A stretch of 64,000 nt of DNA from the NCBI GenBank assembly GCA_035369845.1, contig DAOOVD010000001.1, positions 124,001 through 188,000 of the forward strand, given 5' to 3'. The notes under the pieces were generated by a model, which saw only the letters and a list, made by a program, of their open reading frames with translations, made no database searches and was not told where the DNA came from. The DNA comes from DAOOVD01 sp035369845. GTDB taxonomy: Bacteria; Bacillota; Desulfotomaculia; Desulfotomaculales; Pelotomaculaceae. Position numbers and translations under genes: made by a program. Below are positions 59,244 through 64,000 of this stretch, piece after piece (position 1 is the stretch's first letter; each line of letters starts with the position of its first letter).

Positions 59244-61253
59244 GTGGAAGTGCGGGTGGCAGCGAAAGCAGGCTTTTGTTTCGGTGTCGAAAGAGCGATG
59301 GAGATGGCCCGGGCAACGGTCCGTGAAAAAAAAGGCCGCATTTTTTCCCTGGGCCCTTTGATCCACAATCCTCAGGTTGTTGAATACCTGAACAAGATTG
59401 GCGTTACCGTAGTAAACAACGTAGATGATGTTGACAACGGCACGCTGATTATCAGATCCCACGGAGTCAGCCCGGACGTTTTGGCGCGTGCCGGGGAAAA
59501 GGGGATTAATATTGTTGACGCCACCTGTCCGTTTGTCCGCAGGGCCCAGGTTATCGCCCGCCAGCTTGCCGATGAAGGTTGCCAGGTGGTTGTGGTCGGG
59601 GATAAAAACCACCCGGAAGTGCAGGGCATAGTGGGCTGGACCGGCGGCAGGGCCATTGTCGTGGAAAATCCCGCCGAGGCTGCTTGCGTGGAAACGGAAG
59701 GCAAGATTGGAGTGGTAGCCCAGACCACCCAAACTCTAAAAAATTTTGAGTCGGTTGTTGAAATTCTCGGCAAAAAAGGAAATGAGATTAAAGCGTGCAA
59801 CACCATCTGCAATGCCACGGCTGAGAGACAGGAAGCCGCCCTGAACCTTGCCGGGCGGGTTGATGTCATGATTGTCGCCGGTGGTGCGGACAGCGCGAAT
59901 ACCCGAAAGCTTGCCGCCCTCTGCCGCGAATCAGGCACGCCGACTTATCTTGTCGAGAGGGCGGAAGAACTCGATCGCAACTGGTTCAGGGGAGCCGGGG
60001 TAGCGGGGTTAACAGCAGGTGCGTCCACGCCTGACTGGATTATAGAGGAGGTAAAGAATTGTATGAGCCAGATTGATGAAGTGAACAGCCAGGAAGAAGG
60101 AATGAGAGACGCCGTAGAGGTCAAGGCCGTTAGGCATGGTCAGATTGTGAAGGGTACGGTAGTTCATGTCGGCCAGGATGAGGTAATGGTTGATGTGGGC
60201 GCGAAATCGGAAGGAGTCATTCCGATCAGAGAACTGTCCTGCTGTGAAGTAACCTCCCCGGAGGATGTCGTGAAGGTCGGGGATGAGATAGAAGTATATG
60301 TTTTAAAAGCAGAGGACAACGAAGGAAAATTAATACTATCCAAGGAAAAAGCCGATGCCGAAAGGGCGTGGGTAAAGCTCGAGGAGGCTTTTAATTCAGC
60401 CGAACCCGTCCAGGGAACCGTCCGGGAAGTGGTAAAAGGCGGACTTCTGGTGGATGTGGGGGTTCGCGCTTTCCTGCCGGCTTCGCTTGTGGAGAGGGGT
60501 TACGTTGAAGATCTTTCAAAATACCTCAACCAGGTAATAACAGCCCGGGTGATTGAATTGAACCGGGGAAGGAAAAAGGCCATTCTTTCACGCAAGGCTG
60601 TAATGGAAGAAGAATTCATCAGACTGCGCCAGGAGATGCTTGACAACCTGAAGGAAGGCCAGGTCGTGAAAGGTATTGTCCGCCGCCTTACCCAGTTCGG
60701 CGCATTTGTGGACATCGGCGGTATCGACGGCCTCCTTCACATATCGGAAATGTCCTGGCACCGGATCAACCATCCCTCGGAGGTTGTAAAAGTCGGCGAT
60801 GAAATAGAAGTTACGGTGCTGAGAGTCGATCACGAAAATGAAAAAATATCACTTGGTTTAAAGCAGTTACTTCCCAACCCCTGGGATACCGTTGATGAAA
60901 AATACCCGGTGGGGAGCATTATCAAGGCAAAAGTGGTCAGGCTGGCTCCGTTTGGCGCTTTTGTCCAGCTTGAACCGGGTGTTGAGGGACTTGTTCATAT
61001 ATCCCACCTTGCGGACCGGCATGTGGAAAAACCCGAGGAAGTAGTTGCCGAGGGAGAAGAAGTAGACGTCAAGGTTCTCAGCGTCGACAAGGCTGAAAAG
61101 CGGATACGCCTTTCCATAAGAGAGGTTGCCAGAGAAAGGCGGGATAGGGAAGTCCGCGAGTACAATACGGAAAAACCCCAGGAAGCCGGCGATATGGTTA
61201 CCATCGGCGATATGGTAGGCGACCTGTTTGAAAATAAAGAATCCGCTACTTGA
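59244..61253 (+). CDS. ispH-rpsA: Fused 4-hydroxy-3-methylbut-2-enyl diphosphate reductase and S1-domain ribosomal protein
   Basis: 669 residues, GTG start. Residues 1-280 are IspH, last step of the MEP pathway: Fe-S Cys in AKAGFCFGVERAM, DATCPFVRRA and CNTICNAT, plus HGVSPDV and SANTRKL motifs. Residues about 300-640 hold four S1 OB-fold repeats (VDVGAKSEGVIPIRELS; VDVGVRAFLPASLVERG; FVDIGGIDGLLHISEMSW; FVQLEPGVEGLVHISHLADR), as in ribosomal protein S1. The fusion is known in Clostridia. A GAGGAGG (60045-60051) before ATG 60063 lies at the domain junction and could start a free S1 protein. Confidence 0.94.
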   Translation: MEVRVAAKAGFCFGVERAMEMARATVREKKGRIFSLGPLIHNPQVVEYLNKIGVTVVNNVDDVDNGTLIIRSHGVSPDVLARAGEKGINIVDATCPFVRRAQVIARQLADEGCQVVVVGDKNHPEVQGIVGWTGGRAIVVENPAEAACVETEGKIGVVAQTTQTLKNFESVVEILGKKGNEIKACNTICNATAERQEAALNLAGRVDVMIVAGGADSANTRKLAALCRESGTPTYLVERAEELDRNWFRGAGVAGLTAGASTPDWIIEEVKNCMSQIDEVNSQEEGMRDAVEVKAVRHGQIVKGTVVHVGQDEVMVDVGAKSEGVIPIRELSCCEVTSPEDVVKVGDEIEVYVLKAEDNEGKLILSKEKADAERAWVKLEEAFNSAEPVQGTVREVVKGGLLVDVGVRAFLPASLVERGYVEDLSKYLNQVITARVIELNRGRKKAILSRKAVMEEEFIRLRQEMLDNLKEGQVVKGIVRRLTQFGAFVDIGGIDGLLHISEMSWHRINHPSEVVKVGDEIEVTVLRVDHENEKISLGLKQLLPNPWDTVDEKYPVGSIIKAKVVRLAPFGAFVQLEPGVEGLVHISHLADRHVEKPEEVVAEGEEVDVKVLSVDKAEKRIRLSIREVARERRDREVREYNTEKPQEAGDMVTIGDMVGDLFENKESAT

Positions 61254-61311
61254 TATTTCTGAATGAGGTATTATATATAAATATAAATAACGCATCAAGA
61301 TGATGACAAGT

Positions 61312-61355
61312 ACCGCTTACAGACCGAAAGGGCTGCGGGCGGTGTTTATTTTTTT
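61312..61355 (+). terminator. Terminator after ispH-rpsA
   Basis: ACCGC...GCGGT with a stem-interior CAG/CTG, followed by a run of T. Confidence 0.6.
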
Positions 61356-61418
61356 GTATATTTTTAGCCGGGATGGACAATCTATCTAATAATTTCCCGG
61401 AAAAAGGGGGTCCAAGTT

Positions 61419-62180
61419 TTGCAGCAGTTTCCCATAGGTATCGTAGTTCTCATAATCGTTTCGGTAGTTGTTTATCTCGGCCTTGCTCACCGGACACTTG
61501 ACCGGATGAGACTGTCGGACAGGGGAGCGATTGCGGTAATCGGAACAATTATCATCGGCAGCTTTATCAATATTCCCCTGCCGTTTCTTCCCTTCAACAC
61601 TTCCGTTAACGTCGGAGGGGCGCTTGCTCCTCTGGGGCTGGCGGTTTATCTTCTGTACAGGGCGGGAACGGCCGGGGAGCGGTTCAGGGCATTGGCGGGG
61701 GCGGCGGTTACCGCCGTGGTTGTTTATGCTGTTGCCGCGCTCGTCAATACCGGATTGGCGGAACCGGCGGGGCGTTACGCCGTGCTGGACGTCATTTACC
61801 TCTACCCTCTGGCAGGCGGCGTGACCGCGTACCTGTTCGGGAGATCGAGAAGGGCGGCCTTTATAGCCGCGACACTGGGGGTACTGCTTGTTGACGTTTA
61901 CCACTATGCCTGGCTGTTGTATCAGGGCGCGCCCGGGCACTATACCGTGAGCATAGGAGGAGCGGGAGCTTTCGACACCATCGTCCTTGCCGGGATCATT
62001 GCCGTGCTTCTGGCTGAAATTATCGGGGAATCATTCGAACGTATTACGGGCGGTCCCGGGGATAAGGGACGTTCCCCCGAACTGGTAAAAGCCCTTAAAA
62101 AGCCTGTAGTGAATTTCCGCGGCGGCGATAAAGGGTCTGATCTAAGAGATCTAAGAAAGGAGGCGGAACGGGATGAATAA
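61419..62180 (+). CDS. DUF1614 integral membrane protein
   Basis: 253 residues, TTG start behind AAAAAGGGGG. Seven or eight hydrophobic helices (IGIVVLIIVSVVVYLGLAHR; GAIAVIGTIIIGSFINIPLP; GLAVYLLYRAGTAGERFRAL) and the RTLDRMRLSDRGA pattern typical of DUF1614. Function unknown; found in many Firmicutes and Archaea. Its stop overlaps the spoIIP start by 8 bp. Confidence 0.82.
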   Translation: MQQFPIGIVVLIIVSVVVYLGLAHRTLDRMRLSDRGAIAVIGTIIIGSFINIPLPFLPFNTSVNVGGALAPLGLAVYLLYRAGTAGERFRALAGAAVTAVVVYAVAALVNTGLAEPAGRYAVLDVIYLYPLAGGVTAYLFGRSRRAAFIAATLGVLLVDVYHYAWLLYQGAPGHYTVSIGGAGAFDTIVLAGIIAVLLAEIIGESFERITGGPGDKGRSPELVKALKKPVVNFRGGDKGSDLRDLRKEAERDE

Positions 62181-63456
62181 AAGTAAATTAAAGAAAACGC
62201 TGGTGATGCTGCTGGCTGTAGGAGCGGTGTCTCTGTCCGCCTTTATGGGGCTAGCCGGACCGGATTTCAAACCGGCCGTTGCCGCGGCCGGGCTGTTCGG
62301 CAAGGATGCGCCGGACCACCTTACGGGATCGTTCACCACGATAGTTGACGACCAGGGGGAAATGATCAGCCTGATGTCCAGAATCACTCATGTGGGGGAT
62401 CAGCTTATTACGGCTGAAGGACGAAGCTACCGCATTGAAAAAGTGCAGGGCAGCCGGGCCACGGCAAAATTTCTTGGTATGGACCCGCAGATTTTGGCGT
62501 ATAACGATTTCTATGCCAGACAGGAAGCACCCGTATTGAAGAACCTGGCCGAACAGAAACAGGGCAGTGTTGCCGTTTACCATACTCACTCGGATGAATC
62601 CTACGTTCCATCCGACGGTTCGGAAGCGATACCGTTTAAGGGAGGCATCTATCAGGTAGGCAAGTCTCTTGTGGACAAACTTCAGGGGAAGGGAGTACAG
62701 GTCCATTACGATCAGACTCCCCACGATCCGCACGACAACAACGCCTATAACCGTTCCCGGCGGACTGCCGCCAGCCTGATAAAAACCAGTCCCGCCGCCA
62801 TATTCGATGTGCACCGCGACGGTGTTCCCGATGCCAGCTACTACCGGGCGACCGTCGACGGTAAAAGTGTCGCCAAGCTCCGGCTGGTTATTGGCAGGGA
62901 GAATCCCCGGATGGATGCAAACATGGACTTTGCCAAGCGAATGATGGCGGCTGCAAACAATCTCCACCCGAAGATTGTCAAGGAGATCTTCGTTGGCAAG
63001 GGGGACTACAACCAGGATCTCACCCCGACCGCCCTCTTGATTGAGGCCGGGACCCACACGAACACCAGAGAAGAAGCCGCGTTGGGCGTGTCGCTTTTTT
63101 CGGATGCAATTCCGGTAGTAGCCGGCGTTGCGCCCGCAGCGCCCACGGCTCCCGCAACCCCCGGAGCGGGCGGTAAAGCGGCGGGCGGCGCATGGAAGGC
63201 TCTCGGCTGGATACTCGGCATTACCGTGGTGGGAGGGCTGGGCTTTCTCTTGATCAGTTCGGGCAGTTGGGAGAACGCCAGGAAGAGGATAGCGGGCTTT
63301 GGCAAGGAGTTTACCAGCTTCTTCGGGCCCCGCCGGCCGGTGCGCAAACGGGGAAATACCATCCTGCGCGGCAGTTGCGGGGAGGCGGACAGGATTAACG
63401 ACCCAAGGGGCGATGAAGTGATAAAAGAGGTCAAGGATGAACTGAAGAAAGACTAG
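62173..63456 (+). CDS. spoIIP: Stage II sporulation protein P (cell-wall hydrolase)
   Basis: 427 residues, ATG 62173 behind AGGAGGCGG. Zn-dependent amidase/endopeptidase that thins septal peptidoglycan during engulfment with SpoIID. Signal anchor LVMLLAVGAVSLSAFMGLAG; catalytic region VAVYHTHSDESYVPSDGSEA (about 132), FDVHRDGVPD (about 213), LLIEAGTHTNTREEA (about 296). A C-terminal membrane helix (LGWILGITVVGGLGFLLISS), unusual but compatible with the family, and a basic tail. Confidence 0.92.
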   Translation: MNKSKLKKTLVMLLAVGAVSLSAFMGLAGPDFKPAVAAAGLFGKDAPDHLTGSFTTIVDDQGEMISLMSRITHVGDQLITAEGRSYRIEKVQGSRATAKFLGMDPQILAYNDFYARQEAPVLKNLAEQKQGSVAVYHTHSDESYVPSDGSEAIPFKGGIYQVGKSLVDKLQGKGVQVHYDQTPHDPHDNNAYNRSRRTAASLIKTSPAAIFDVHRDGVPDASYYRATVDGKSVAKLRLVIGRENPRMDANMDFAKRMMAAANNLHPKIVKEIFVGKGDYNQDLTPTALLIEAGTHTNTREEAALGVSLFSDAIPVVAGVAPAAPTAPATPGAGGKAAGGAWKALGWILGITVVGGLGFLLISSGSWENARKRIAGFGKEFTSFFGPRRPVRKRGNTILRGSCGEADRINDPRGDEVIKEVKDELKKD

Positions 63457-63491
63457 GTGCCAGGACAAGTCACATTTGGCAGGAGGCGGCG

Positions 63492-64000
63492 ATGCAGGAA
63501 TTATTGCCCGATTACCTCGCGGTGATTCTTGCCGGTGTATTGGCGGGCACTGCGGCCCGGATAATCTTGCTGCGCATAGACTACCGGCAGTACCCCGGTT
63601 ACCCGCACGGCTACCTCTCGCATGTTTCACTGGGCTTCATTGCTTCCGCGCTGGGAGCGGTGGCCGTTCCGGCAATACTCAAACCGGACTATACGGCGGT
63701 TACCTTTCTGGCCCTCGCGGCACAGCAATTCCGCGAGATCAGGAACATGGAGCGAAGGACCCTTGAAAGCCTGGAAAGAACCGAACTGGTGAAAAGAGGT
63801 CTCGATTATATCGAGGGGATTGCCAGGACTTTTGAAGCAAGAAATTACCTGGTTATGGGAACCTCCTTTTTCACCAGTCTCGCCGCCCAGTTCGGAGGGC
63901 TGCCAACCGCGTGCGTAGCGGCAGCCGTTTTGTTGATGGCATGCAGTTATTTCATGTCGGGGGAGGTATTGGGTGACATTTGCGATGTTGTTCCGGCCGA
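63492..64000 (+). CDS. YIEGIA-family membrane protein, partial at window end
   Basis: Starts at ATG 63492 behind AGGAGGCGG and stays open to the end (169 codons seen). The namesake motif is visible: DYIEGIARTFEARNYLVMGT. Hydrophobic helices at the start (PDYLAVILAGVLAGTAARII), and near YLSHVSLGFIASALGAVAVP. The family occurs in spore formers and is usually near spoIIP-type genes. Function unknown. Confidence 0.85.
   Translation, partial: MQELLPDYLAVILAGVLAGTAARIILLRIDYRQYPGYPHGYLSHVSLGFIASALGAVAVPAILKPDYTAVTFLALAAQQFREIRNMERRTLESLERTELVKRGLDYIEGIARTFEARNYLVMGTSFFTSLAAQFGGLPTACVAAAVLLMACSYFMSGEVLGDICDVVPA

Noticed and set aside
1..64000. CRISPR array, rRNA or tRNA genes
   Set aside because: No regularly spaced direct repeats, no rRNA segments and no cloverleaf recognised; a tRNA could be missed by eye.

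Overview
The window looks like chromosome of an anaerobic, endospore-forming Gram-positive of the Clostridia, most likely the Pelotomaculum/Desulfotomaculum branch of the Peptococcaceae. Evidence: moderate G+C with AGGAGG-type ribosome sites and many TTG/GTG starts; sporulation genes (spmA/spmB, spoVR, prkA-yhbH, spoIIP, a YIEGIA-family gene, a GerMN-Gmad2 protein); AddAB instead of RecBCD; MurT/GatD; SigI/RsgI; the IspH-S1 fusion typical of Clostridia; and two selenocysteine genes, a Tat-exported formate dehydrogenase and a peroxiredoxin. The taxonomic call is inference; no marker gene such as 16S rRNA is present.

Layout. 1-2.96 kb (minus strand): fdhE-tatA-tatC and the 5' part of a formate dehydrogenase catalytic-subunit gene with an in-frame UGA and SECIS hairpin; the maturation factor and Tat translocase sit beside their exported client. 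3.3-9 kb: housekeeping rnhB, yraN and comM, with an accessory insert between yraN and comM (a repressor with a protease-dead S24 domain, a divergent small HTH gene, a PP1-like phosphatase and an IS200/IS605 tnpB relic whose end supplies the comM stop codon). 9-21.5 kb: a mosaic of accessory and signalling genes, including a PD-(D/E)XK-like protein divergent from a Dam-type methylase behind a GATC cluster, a GGDEF/HD-GYP protein, a Rossmann-chemoreceptor fusion, a beta-flower repeat protein, the selenoprotein peroxiredoxin, an isoaspartyl peptidase and a TIR-like (ThsB-type) protein. 21.5-28.4 kb: a CheY-like regulator, sigI-rsgI, two tandem Moco/Tuco-type riboswitch candidates followed by terminators but no gene, a DUF441 membrane protein, a thioesterase, an SbcD-like phosphoesterase and a formyltransferase. 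28.6-42.1 kb: addB-addA, acylphosphatase, an NAD-salvage pair, a metallo-beta-lactamase-fold hydrolase, murT-gatD and a 40-residue orphan. 42.2-50.8 kb: sporulation block. 51.3-61.3 kb: rluB-like gene, small genes, a HutP-family gene, aroH, tyrA, aroA, cmk, plsC and ispH-rpsA, the conserved clostridial aromatic/isoprenoid/ribosome run. 61.4-64 kb: DUF1614 membrane protein, spoIIP and the start of a YIEGIA-family gene.

Between genes lies a dispersed, modular repeat family (at least five copies, 20.36, 22.36, 43.16, 51.0 and 9.0 kb) that matches no element I can name. With the orphan tandem riboswitches it is the best candidate here for something undescribed. All statements come from reading the sequence; no database search was run.
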